14,959 bases of DNA, taken from the NCBI GenBank assembly GCA_938007945.1, contig CALLME010000047.1, positions 1-14,959 of the forward strand, written 5' to 3'. The notes beneath the pieces are model-generated. The model had not been told where the DNA came from, searched no databases, and saw only the letters and a program-made list of their open reading frames with translations. Positions 1-6,489 of the stretch are shown here, in pieces. Position 1 is the first letter of the stretch, and the number at the start of each line of letters is the position of its first letter. This DNA comes from an uncultured Caulobacterales bacterium (GTDB taxonomy: Bacteria; Pseudomonadota; Alphaproteobacteria; Caulobacterales; Maricaulaceae). Made by a program: the position numbers and the translations under genes.

Positions 1-140
1 GTATCAAGCTCATTACGGTCGCGGATTGCTTCAAGCTGTTGGGACAATAATGAGAGTTCTGTCACTTCGTGCAGGCTCCCGTTTTTCTTGCCTTTACCGC
101 GCGGGCTACGCACCGCGTCAAAAATATATGCATCTGCCAT
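1..140 (-). CDS. Acetyl-CoA C-acyltransferase (thiolase), N-terminal fragment
   Basis: Only the first 46 codons lie in the window; the rest runs off the left edge. The start reads MADAYIFDAVRSPRGKGKK followed by GSLHEVTEL, the usual opening of bacterial thiolases of the FadA/FadI/acetyl-CoA acetyltransferase group (DAVRSPRG is the first strand and loop of the fold). The ATG at 138-140 is preceded by AGGAG at 147-151 (minus strand). These enzymes cleave 3-ketoacyl-CoA with CoA, the last step of beta-oxidation, or condense acetyl-CoA in the reverse direction. Its place downstream of two acyl-CoA dehydrogenases on the same strand favours the degradative role. The catalytic cysteine and the His/Cys pair are outside the window, so chain-length class cannot be judged. 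Confidence 0.85.
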   Translation of the reverse strand, partial: MADAYIFDAVRSPRGKGKKNGSLHEVTELSLLSQQLEAIRDRNELD

Positions 141-195
141 AATGGGCTCCTGATAGTATAAATTAAATGACCCCGCCGAAACGGGATTTTGTAGG

Positions 196-1374
196 TTAAA
201 GCGAGCGCGCGATAACCAGTTTCATGATTTCGTTCGTGCCGCCGTAAATGCGCTGCACGCGGCTGTCGCGGTACATGCGACCAATGCGGTATTCATTCAT
301 AAAGCCGTAGCCGCCGTGAAGCTGCAAGCAGCGGTCGATGACTTCGCATTCTTTATCTGTGACCCAATATTTCGCCATCGAGGCCGTGACCGTATCAAGC
401 TCACCTCGCAGATGTTTCTCGGCGCAATCATAGACGAATGTCTTCGCGATTTGCGTGATTGTCTTACATTCAGCGAGCTCAAATTGCGTGTTTTGGAAAT
501 TGAGGATTGGCTGACCAAAGGCTTTGCGCTCTTTGACATAATCAATCGTCATCTCAAGCGCGGCTTCCATTTGCGCCACGCCTTGCACGGCGATGTTCAG
601 ACGTTCTTGAGGCAGCTCTTTCATTAGTTGAATAAAGCCGTGACCTGTTTCAGGGCCAAGTAGCGCGTCGGCGGGCACTTTCATATCATCAAAGAAAAGC
701 TCAGCAGTGTCCTGCGCGTCCATACCGACCTTATCGAGAATACGTCCGCGACGGAAACCCTCTAGCCCGTCATCTTCACCGTTCGGGCCGTCTGTCTCAA
801 CGACGAAAAGTGATTTAGAATGCTTCCCCTCGCCGCCTGTATCGGCCACGACAATAATGAGATTCGCTGTCCCGCCATTTGTAATGAATGTTTTAGAGCC
901 GTTGATGACCCAGCCATTGCCGTCTTTTTTAGCATTGGTTTTCACGCTTTGCAGATCAGAGCCCGTACCTGGTTCACTCATCGCAATCGCGCCGACGAGT
1001 TCACCGCTCGCCATTTTTGGGAGCCATTTTTGCTTTTGCTCTTCCGTGCCGTAATGCAGGATGTAAGGCGCTACAATCGCGTTGTGCAGTGACAGACCAA
1101 AACCGTCGACATTGGCTTTTATTAGCTCTTCTTGAATGATCATCTCGTGGCGGTAATCACCCCCGCCTCCGCCATATTCTTCGGGGATAGCGCAGTTCAA
1201 CAAGCCCATCTCGCCGGCCTTGTTCCAAAACTTACGGTCGACCTTTTTGTTTTTACGAAACTCTTCGGAATGCGGTGCCATTTCACGTGCGTAAAAGCCG
1301 TGCACAGCTTCGCGGAAGATGTTGATGTCTTCTTCATTATACCAATCAGGATTTTTAAAATCTAAGGCCGCCAT
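196..1374 (-). CDS. Acyl-CoA dehydrogenase, long-chain (LCAD/ACADL) type
   Basis: A 392-residue FAD flavoprotein of normal family length, expected to oxidise acyl-CoA to trans-2-enoyl-CoA in the cytoplasm and pass electrons to ETF. The N-terminal helical domain is roughly residues 15-127, the beta domain with the signature AMSEPGTGSD is at 131-140, and the C-terminal helical domain follows from about 243. The usual catalytic Glu of the YEGT loop is absent: this loop reads RIYGGTNEI (376-383). A Glu lies instead in LPQERL (E257), where mammalian LCAD and isovaleryl-CoA dehydrogenase carry their catalytic base. The tail RIYGGTNEIMKLVIARSL strongly resembles LCAD. The start ATG has GGAG upstream and follows the stop of the preceding small gene by 11 bases, so the two are cotranscribed. 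Substrate preference is inferred from similarity only. Confidence 0.93.
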   Translation of the reverse strand: MAALDFKNPDWYNEEDINIFREAVHGFYAREMAPHSEEFRKNKKVDRKFWNKAGEMGLLNCAIPEEYGGGGGDYRHEMIIQEELIKANVDGFGLSLHNAIVAPYILHYGTEEQKQKWLPKMASGELVGAIAMSEPGTGSDLQSVKTNAKKDGNGWVINGSKTFITNGGTANLIIVVADTGGEGKHSKSLFVVETDGPNGEDDGLEGFRRGRILDKVGMDAQDTAELFFDDMKVPADALLGPETGHGFIQLMKELPQERLNIAVQGVAQMEAALEMTIDYVKERKAFGQPILNFQNTQFELAECKTITQIAKTFVYDCAEKHLRGELDTVTASMAKYWVTDKECEVIDRCLQLHGGYGFMNEYRIGRMYRDSRVQRIYGGTNEIMKLVIARSL

Positions 1375-1385
1375 TTTGTTCTCCG

Positions 1386-1970
1386 TTAAAGGTTATCTAT
1401 CGCTGTTTTAGTTTCACTGGTTTTGCAGCTATCACTATTCTTATATTCGTAAGATATATTTATATGAGCAAGACCTTGTACTTTGGGTGATGTTGAAAAA
1501 GAAATTGACTTAAGATTAAATGGTAATGATCGAGTGAGATCCGATTCCCAAGTGTACCAAAAACTTAAATTATTTCGTGAGAGCTCATCTTCAAAACTAA
1601 AAGGAGATTTATCATCATACCAGCCCAAATACTCATCAGACGATGTGGGTTGCCCATATTTGTTTTCTAATGAGCTTAAAATTGGAATAGATTTAAAAAC
1701 AACATTTTTTCCAACTTTACTCTCGACCTTCATCACGCCATTACCTCGAATTGAGCAAAGTCCATTTTTACCAATTCGGTAAATATATTTATTGAAAAGA
1801 GAGCTAGGGGCGGGAGCAGTTTTGCTTATGAAAAGAGTTGCTTCTACGCCTTGCTCTAACCCCTCAATCTCAGATGCAGGCTGTCCCATATACGTTCCCA
1901 GAGGGTTGGCAATCGCAATATCGGCAACGCTAACCATAAGAAAAAGTGATATACTGGTGGCTTTCAACAA
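1386..1970 (-). CDS. Putative exported protein of unknown family, low G+C
   Basis: A 194-residue reading frame lying between two acyl-CoA dehydrogenase genes. I do not recognise the family. The N terminus (LKATSISLFLMVSVADIAIA, then NP) looks like a Sec signal peptide with possible cleavage after IAIA. Two cysteines remain in the mature part (in NGLCSIRG and SDSCKTSE), which could form a disulfide. The start is uncertain. The frame opens directly after the TAG of the upstream dehydrogenase with TTG-TTG, there is no clear Shine-Dalgarno sequence, and the first ATG (codon 12, 1935-1937) would destroy the signal peptide. Translation by reinitiation at a TTG is therefore the best guess. Composition differs from the neighbours: 1501-1620 holds 39 G+C of 120, whereas 2281-2400 in the next gene holds 61 of 120. 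This suggests recent acquisition or relaxed selection. No transposon remains are visible. Confidence 0.6.
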   Translation of the reverse strand: MLKATSISLFLMVSVADIAIANPLGTYMGQPASEIEGLEQGVEATLFISKTAPAPSSLFNKYIYRIGKNGLCSIRGNGVMKVESKVGKNVVFKSIPILSSLENKYGQPTSSDEYLGWYDDKSPFSFEDELSRNNLSFWYTWESDLTRSLPFNLKSISFSTSPKVQGLAHINISYEYKNSDSCKTSETKTAIDNL

Positions 1971-3761
1971 CTAAAACGCCGCCGCTTCGAGGGCCATGAC
2001 AGGCTCCGCGCCCGTTTTCATCTTCGCAAGATGCGCGTCGATTTGCGGGAGCATACGGAGCATAAAGTAACGGCCCGTAATCAGCTTATTCTGATAAAAG
2101 GCTTCATTGCTGCCCGCATCAATCGCGGCCTGCGCCGTCACAGCCATTTTCGCCCACATATAAGCCAGCATTGTGAGGCCCATCATGTGCATATAATCAG
2201 TAGAGCCCGCACCCGCATTATTAGGGTTGGTCATGCCGTTTTGCATCAGCCACATTGTCGCCTCTTGCAGTTTTTTGGACGCGCCTTTGAGCGGATCTGT
2301 AAAGTCTGTGAGCTTCTCATTTTCTTTATGCTCGCCAAGAAATTCGATGATCTCGGCAGAGAGTGTTTTCAGCGCGCGGCCACCATTGCGGGCGAGTTTA
2401 CGACCCACCAAATCAAGTGCCTGAACACCGTTCGCACCTTCATAAATCAGCGCGATACGTGTATCACGGACGAACTGGCTCATGCCCCATTCTTCGATAA
2501 AGCCGTGACCGCCAAAAATTTGCTGACAATCAATTGTCGTCTTCATCGCCATGTCGGTCAGGTAGCCTTTAATAACAGGCGTCAGCAAGCCGAGATAGTC
2601 ATCCGCCTTTTCGCGGAAGGCCTCATCAGGGTGCACATGCTCAAGATCTTCGAGAAGGGCTGACCAATAGACAAGCGCGCGGCCCGCCTCATTGAACGCT
2701 TTTGTGTCCATCAACATGCGGCGCACATCTGGATGCACAATGATAGGATCAGCGGGACCATTATCGTTGACGGGACCTGTTAGCGCGCGCCCTTGCGTGC
2801 GGTCTTTGGCGTACATGGCCGCGTTTTGATAGGCGACCTCGGACTGCGCGAGACCTTGCATACCGACATCAAGACGGGCGCGGTTCATCATCACGAACAT
2901 GACCCGCAAGCCTTTATTTTCTTCGCCAATGAGATAGCCTTCGGCGTCGTCATAATTCATGACGCAAGTTGAGTTGCCGTGAATGCCCATTTTTTCTTCA
3001 ATTGAGCCGCATGACACGGCATTTTTTTCAGCGGGATTGCCGTCAGCATCGAGCTTAAATTTCGGCACGATAAAGAGCGAAATGCCTTTCACGCCAGCCG
3101 GCGCGCCTTCGATACGCGCGAGTACCAAGTGAATGATATTGTCAGACATATCATGCTCACCAGCGGAGATAAAAATCTTCTGGCCTGTGATTTTATAGCT
3201 ACCGTCTGGATTTGGCACGGCCTTGGTTTTCAGCATACCCAGGTCTGTCCCGCAATGCGGTTCTGTCAGGTTCATTGTGCCGGTCCATTCACAAGACACC
3301 ATTTTCGGCAGATATGTCTGTTTCTGCTCTGGGCTGCCGCCGATCTCAATGGCTTTAATCGCGCCGTTGGTCAGGCCCGGATACATCGCAAATGCCATAT
3401 TAGCAGAAGACTGCATTTCGCCGGCCGCGATACCGAGCACTCCCGGCAAGCCTTGGCCGCCAAATTCAGGATCGTGACCTAGCGCCGTCCAGCCGTTTTC
3501 TGCCATCTGCTTAAACGCGTCTTTAAAGCCTGTCGGAGTTGTCACGGAGCCATCCGCATGACGTGTACACCCTTCGTGGTCGCCAACCGCGTTTAGCGGG
3601 GTCAAGACATCTGTGGCGAACTTTCCGCTTTCCTCAAGAATTGCGTCAATAAGGTCTGTATCGACATCTGAGTACTTATCATAATCACCCAATTGCTTGG
3701 CGTTGAGCATTTCATGAATGACAAATTGCATATCGCGAATAGGAGCATTGTAAATCGGCAT
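1971..3761 (-). CDS. Acyl-CoA dehydrogenase, large DmdC-like type
   Basis: A 596-residue member of the long acyl-CoA dehydrogenase group, which carries an extra C-terminal domain after the standard fold (about 460-596 here). The group includes 3-methylmercaptopropionyl-CoA dehydrogenase (DmdC) and many fatty-acyl-CoA dehydrogenases. The N-terminal helical domain is about 35-160, the beta-domain signature is MNLTEPHCGTDLG (163-175), and the catalytic loop IYEGANGVQALDL (439-451) carries the expected base E441. The ending EPVMALEAAAF is typical of the group, so the gene is complete. The ATG has AGAGG six bases upstream and follows the regulator gene by 18 bases. Its place in a beta-oxidation operon points to medium or long fatty acyl-CoA. 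A DMSP-degradation role cannot be excluded, but no other dmd gene is present. Confidence 0.93.
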   Translation of the reverse strand: MPIYNAPIRDMQFVIHEMLNAKQLGDYDKYSDVDTDLIDAILEESGKFATDVLTPLNAVGDHEGCTRHADGSVTTPTGFKDAFKQMAENGWTALGHDPEFGGQGLPGVLGIAAGEMQSSANMAFAMYPGLTNGAIKAIEIGGSPEQKQTYLPKMVSCEWTGTMNLTEPHCGTDLGMLKTKAVPNPDGSYKITGQKIFISAGEHDMSDNIIHLVLARIEGAPAGVKGISLFIVPKFKLDADGNPAEKNAVSCGSIEEKMGIHGNSTCVMNYDDAEGYLIGEENKGLRVMFVMMNRARLDVGMQGLAQSEVAYQNAAMYAKDRTQGRALTGPVNDNGPADPIIVHPDVRRMLMDTKAFNEAGRALVYWSALLEDLEHVHPDEAFREKADDYLGLLTPVIKGYLTDMAMKTTIDCQQIFGGHGFIEEWGMSQFVRDTRIALIYEGANGVQALDLVGRKLARNGGRALKTLSAEIIEFLGEHKENEKLTDFTDPLKGASKKLQEATMWLMQNGMTNPNNAGAGSTDYMHMMGLTMLAYMWAKMAVTAQAAIDAGSNEAFYQNKLITGRYFMLRMLPQIDAHLAKMKTGAEPVMALEAAAF

Positions 3762-3779
3762 AAGAGACCTCTTTAGGAG

Positions 3780-4325
3780 TTACGTGTTGACAGCTTGCGC
3801 TGTGTTCCGGGCAGGATAGCCCAAAATATAATCTTCATCGGACCCTGCAAGGGTCTGTGCGAACATCGCTTCATAGGCAGCGGCGTGCTGAAACACACCG
3901 TCTTCATCGGCCGTTTGCGCGTAGGTTTCTATACGGCCAATCAACGTCTCAAGCTCTTCAATCGCGCTGTCGATATTTTTGCGGTTACGCTTAAGCTGCG
4001 AGACAGCCGTTTCCATACGGTCTTTGCGCTCAAGCAGCGCCGTCTTGCCCGCTACATTACCGTCAATGACCTCGAAAAGGTCTTTAATATCGTCGAGCGA
4101 AAATCCGAGGTCTTTGGCGCGAATAATACGCTCTGTACGGACATAATCGCGCGGGCCAAAGACGCGGCTGCCATTGTGGCGCTGCGGGGAAATCAACCCT
4201 TTATCTTCGTAAAAACGGAGTGTGCGCGGCGTGATATTGAAAATACGCGCAAAATCTTGAATGCCCCACTCGGATCTATTTGCCGACGGATCATTCGTTC
4301 CAATTGTTTGAATATTCGCACTCAC
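3780..4325 (-). CDS. MerR-family transcriptional regulator, LiuR-like
   Basis: A 181-residue one-component regulator. The winged helix-turn-helix covers about residues 20-88 (ITPRTLRFYEDKGLISPQR is the recognition core), followed by a dimerising coiled coil at about 95-136 and a short variable tail. There is no cysteine anywhere, so it is not a metal or redox sensor of the classical MerR/SoxR kind. An acyl-CoA or related ligand is more likely. It is the first gene of the operon that continues into two acyl-CoA dehydrogenases and a thiolase, an arrangement known for LiuR-type regulators of acyl-CoA catabolism in proteobacteria. The start chosen is GTG, preceded by AGGGCAGG. The conserved domain starts at residue 20, so a slightly later start is possible. 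The perfect palindrome at 4346-4359 is a likely autoregulatory operator. Confidence 0.85.
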   Translation of the reverse strand: MSANIQTIGTNDPSANRSEWGIQDFARIFNITPRTLRFYEDKGLISPQRHNGSRVFGPRDYVRTERIIRAKDLGFSLDDIKDLFEVIDGNVAGKTALLERKDRMETAVSQLKRNRKNIDSAIEELETLIGRIETYAQTADEDGVFQHAAAYEAMFAQTLAGSDEDYILGYPARNTAQAVNT

Positions 4326-4332
4326 GCCTGCC

Positions 4333-4360
4333 CTATAACTTTAGGTGACGTTAACGTCAA
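4333..4360 (-). promoter_or_regulatory. Possible sigma-70 promoter of the beta-oxidation operon
   Basis: On the minus strand, TTGACG (4355-4360) and TTATAG (4333-4338) are spaced by 16 bp, and the palindrome lies largely between them, the usual MerR-family layout. Transcription would start almost at the GTG codon, so the transcript would be nearly leaderless. This makes either the promoter or the start codon uncertain. Confidence 0.35.
4346..4359. promoter_or_regulatory. Palindromic operator upstream of the MerR regulator
   Basis: TGACGTTAACGTCA is a perfect 14-bp inverted repeat (ACGT-TA-ACGT core) beginning 21 bases upstream of the regulator start. Overlapping it is a second imperfect half (AACGTCAACGTT, 4354-4365). 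ACGT-spaced palindromes of this type have been described for LiuR-type MerR regulators, which fits the adjacent gene. The binding partner is inferred. Confidence 0.6.
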
Positions 4361-4484
4361 CGTTAAATGCAACAAATTGCATAACAACGCGCAAATGTCG
4401 CAGGAAAGCACGACAGACGGGATTTGACCGTGAAAGACTGTCGCATCTTGTTGACGCGCGCCCGCGGCTGTGAATAGTGAGTTT

Positions 4485-6314
4485 ATGTCACAATCGCGTT
4501 CTTTGATAACACTTAAGTCTACACCTCTGCTCATACTTTGTGCGGCGCAGTCTATTGCGTCTTATGCGCAGACAAGCCTTACGGCGCGCGAACGTGTGCT
4601 CGATTATGTTGTTCGTACGGGCCCAGTGGCCATTCAACCTCAAAGCATCCCCCCTGAGAACATCCCGTCAGAGGGCACACCGCTTGAGGACATCCCGTCA
4701 GAGACCGCGCCAGATGCGACACCCCCCATGACGGACATACCGCTATCAGAACCCGCAATTGAAACCATGCCCGAAGTTACGGCAATGGCGGACGTGCCAG
4801 AGGTTATGGCTGAGGCGCCAAACGACGACATTATATCAACGGCTCCCCCTGTGATATCAGAAGATCCCGCGCCTAACCTAGACCTTCGCGCTGAATTCCT
4901 CCCCACCACTCAAGGCCCCAATAGTTTCGGCTTTTTTACATCTGCAGGCGACTATCTTGCGCAGCGCGGTAATACTGAGACCCCGCGCCTCACTCTGCGA
5001 TATGAGATAACGCGTAAAAACGCGAAAACTGCCGTGCCGGGTAAAAGTTCGAGCGTTGAAATAATGGTCGGCCCAGATTACGCCGCTATCAGCAAATCAT
5101 TTGATACGCTCGTCATTTATGATTTCAAAACAAAGCGGCTACTAAACCTCACCAAATCTAGCGGGCAGTTCACAAATGCATCGCTTTATGCCGCTGCTTA
5201 CCGCGCCATTAATACCGTTTCAAACATGACAAATGGCGGAAAGCTGCGGGCGCTTCCCCTTGGCAAAGACGTCACGTTAGACGCGTTTTATCTTGAGAGC
5301 GCACTTGGCTACAGCGCTGTGCCCGATGTCGCAGGGCTTTCAATCTCCCAAGCGGACGATACCATCACCGCAGACCTCACTGGCGAGCGCGTCTTTTCCG
5401 CCGCACTCAACGGGCCAGAGCTTGACGATTACCGCCAAGCCTACAGCTTTATAAGCCTGCTTTACCACAGTGAAGCCGTGCATCCCGCTATTTTGGCTGA
5501 AATGAAAGATATTCGACGCGCACCCAATGCCATGACTGTCCATAGTTTTGGCCCGAAAATGCCTGATGGTGAAATCATCACATGGAGCCTTAAAAGCAAA
5601 ATGGTCGAACGCGCCGCTTTTCCATTGCCGAGCACAGCCAAGTCCGCACTTGACAGCAGTGACGTCTCACCACTGGCCTTTGTAATACGCGAAGCCCTTG
5701 CGGGTCGCGCGATGGGCGGGTCTGTGGATCCAAATGCGGCGATGACCGTGATAGAGCAACAGATTGAAGGCAAGCAATATCTCTCGGCGTGGATTTCAGC
5801 GCAGTCGCTGAAAGACCGTCTTGGCGGATGTGAGCGTCTAAATGGCTTGTGCAAAGCCATCTCCACCGCGCGGGACAACGGCGAAGGCGATAGCGAACTG
5901 ACAAGCCTGATAGAGGCGTTGAAAGACGCAGACACAAAACGCCTGCGCACCACAGGACTGCTCGCGCTTAAAGATATGATTAGCGCAGCTGATGCGCCCT
6001 CGCTTGTCTTGCGGCGCGCAGGGCTCGCACTCGCCAAAACCAGCGTAGCAGAACGTAAAGCGGCAGATATATCAGACCTCGACCCCGCAGACCTTCTTAG
6101 CCAAGCTATTGCGCGCAACCCTTATGATTTGCTCGCCTATCAAGGGCTTGCCCAAATCTTTGCCGCGCGGGGAGACTTTATCCAAAGTTGGGATATGAAC
6201 GATGCCTTGCGGGCTTTTCCTGACACCCCGAAACGCCTCCGCGGCCCCATTGATAAGGCCGAAGCACAGCTTGAGCGGCGCGCGCCTGGGTTTTTTCCGC
6301 CTGTGGACGACTAA
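4485..6314 (+). CDS. Exported protein of unknown family with Pro/Glu-rich linker
   Basis: About 609 residues; I do not recognise the family. From the ATG at 4485 the N terminus MSQSRSLITLKSTPLLILCA continues AQSIASYAQT, a convincing Sec signal peptide with likely cleavage at SYA|QT (after residue 28). Residues about 53-130 are a low-complexity Pro/Glu/Thr/Ser linker containing two 10-residue repeats (ENIPSEGTPL, EDIPSETAPD). A mixed alpha/beta region follows at about 140-345. The last 200 residues are Ala/Leu-rich helices (for example LSQAIARNPYDLLAYQGLAQ), resembling TPR-like solenoids. Two cysteines lie close together (GGCERLNGLCKAI), a possible disulfide. A GTG at 4470 could extend it by five residues but has no Shine-Dalgarno sequence; AGTGAG precedes the ATG. 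It faces away from the MerR operon and is followed by the CtrA-box promoter of the next gene. A periplasmic or outer-envelope role is inferred from the signal peptide only. Confidence 0.75.
   Translation: MSQSRSLITLKSTPLLILCAAQSIASYAQTSLTARERVLDYVVRTGPVAIQPQSIPPENIPSEGTPLEDIPSETAPDATPPMTDIPLSEPAIETMPEVTAMADVPEVMAEAPNDDIISTAPPVISEDPAPNLDLRAEFLPTTQGPNSFGFFTSAGDYLAQRGNTETPRLTLRYEITRKNAKTAVPGKSSSVEIMVGPDYAAISKSFDTLVIYDFKTKRLLNLTKSSGQFTNASLYAAAYRAINTVSNMTNGGKLRALPLGKDVTLDAFYLESALGYSAVPDVAGLSISQADDTITADLTGERVFSAALNGPELDDYRQAYSFISLLYHSEAVHPAILAEMKDIRRAPNAMTVHSFGPKMPDGEIITWSLKSKMVERAAFPLPSTAKSALDSSDVSPLAFVIREALAGRAMGGSVDPNAAMTVIEQQIEGKQYLSAWISAQSLKDRLGGCERLNGLCKAISTARDNGEGDSELTSLIEALKDADTKRLRTTGLLALKDMISAADAPSLVLRRAGLALAKTSVAERKAADISDLDPADLLSQAIARNPYDLLAYQGLAQIFAARGDFIQSWDMNDALRAFPDTPKRLRGPIDKAEAQLERRAPGFFPPVDD
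4661..4703 (+). repeat. 30-base-period tandem repeat inside the exported-protein gene
   Basis: CATCCCGTCAGAG occurs at 4661-4673 and again at 4691-4703, with similar sequence between. It encodes the IPSE-containing 10-residue repeats of the Pro/Glu-rich linker. Confidence 0.7.
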
Positions 6315-6357
6315 AACACAGCTATTGAGCGACTTGCGCCTGAAAAAGGTTAACGCC

Positions 6358-6373
6358 TTAACGCGCCATTAAC
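6358..6373 (+). promoter_or_regulatory. CtrA box (TTAA-N7-TTAAC)
   Basis: TTAACGCGCCATTAAC matches the full TTAA-N7-TTAAC consensus of the alphaproteobacterial cell-cycle regulator CtrA. A further TTAA lies just before it (6350-6353). It is 117 bases upstream of the large membrane-protein gene, in the only intergenic space that could drive it. A TTGACA (6382-6387) and a GAATC (6401-6405, a CcrM GANTC site) follow. No convincing -10 element could be assigned. Confidence 0.6.
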
Positions 6374-6416
6374 CACATTTGTTGACAACTGAAGGGAAGA
6401 GAATCTCATCGCGTGG

Positions 6417-6446
6417 GTGAGCTCTGCGCCAATGGCGTGAGCTCAC
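6417..6446 (+). promoter_or_regulatory. Strong hairpin in the 5' region of the PodJ-like gene
   Basis: GTGAGCTC (6417-6424) pairs with GAGCTCAC (6439-6446), eight perfect pairs. Inside, CGCC (6427-6430) pairs with GGCG (6434-6437) around an AAT loop, leaving a small bulge. No T run follows, so it is not a typical terminator of the upstream gene. It ends 43 bases before the ATG and could be an untranslated-leader structure or a protein-binding inverted repeat. Confidence 0.5.
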
Positions 6447-6489
6447 AAGCTTAGCTCGCTTCACACGCTTTAATTATAGGGGTGGCCTT

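Noticed and set aside
169..187. Small hairpin (CCCG/CGGG) between the LCAD-like gene and the thiolase gene
   Set aside because: The stem is only four to six pairs and is not followed by a T run; both genes appear cotranscribed.
2031..2663. A 210-codon plus-strand frame opposite the large acyl-CoA dehydrogenase
   Set aside because: The dehydrogenase is unambiguous on the minus strand; the opposite frame has no domain or good start signal.
4351..4366. TTAA-N8-TTAA in the merR promoter as a CtrA site
   Set aside because: The spacing is eight, not seven, and the bases are explained by the overlapping ACGT palindromes.
4470..4487. GTG at 4470 as the start of the exported-protein gene
   Set aside because: No Shine-Dalgarno sequence precedes it. 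The ATG at 4485 gives a more typical signal peptide and has AGTGAG upstream.
4322..4534. Minus-strand open frame of 70 codons across the merR upstream region
   Set aside because: It overlaps the operator, the promoter and the start of the exported-protein gene, lacks a recognisable domain, and would compete with well-supported genes.
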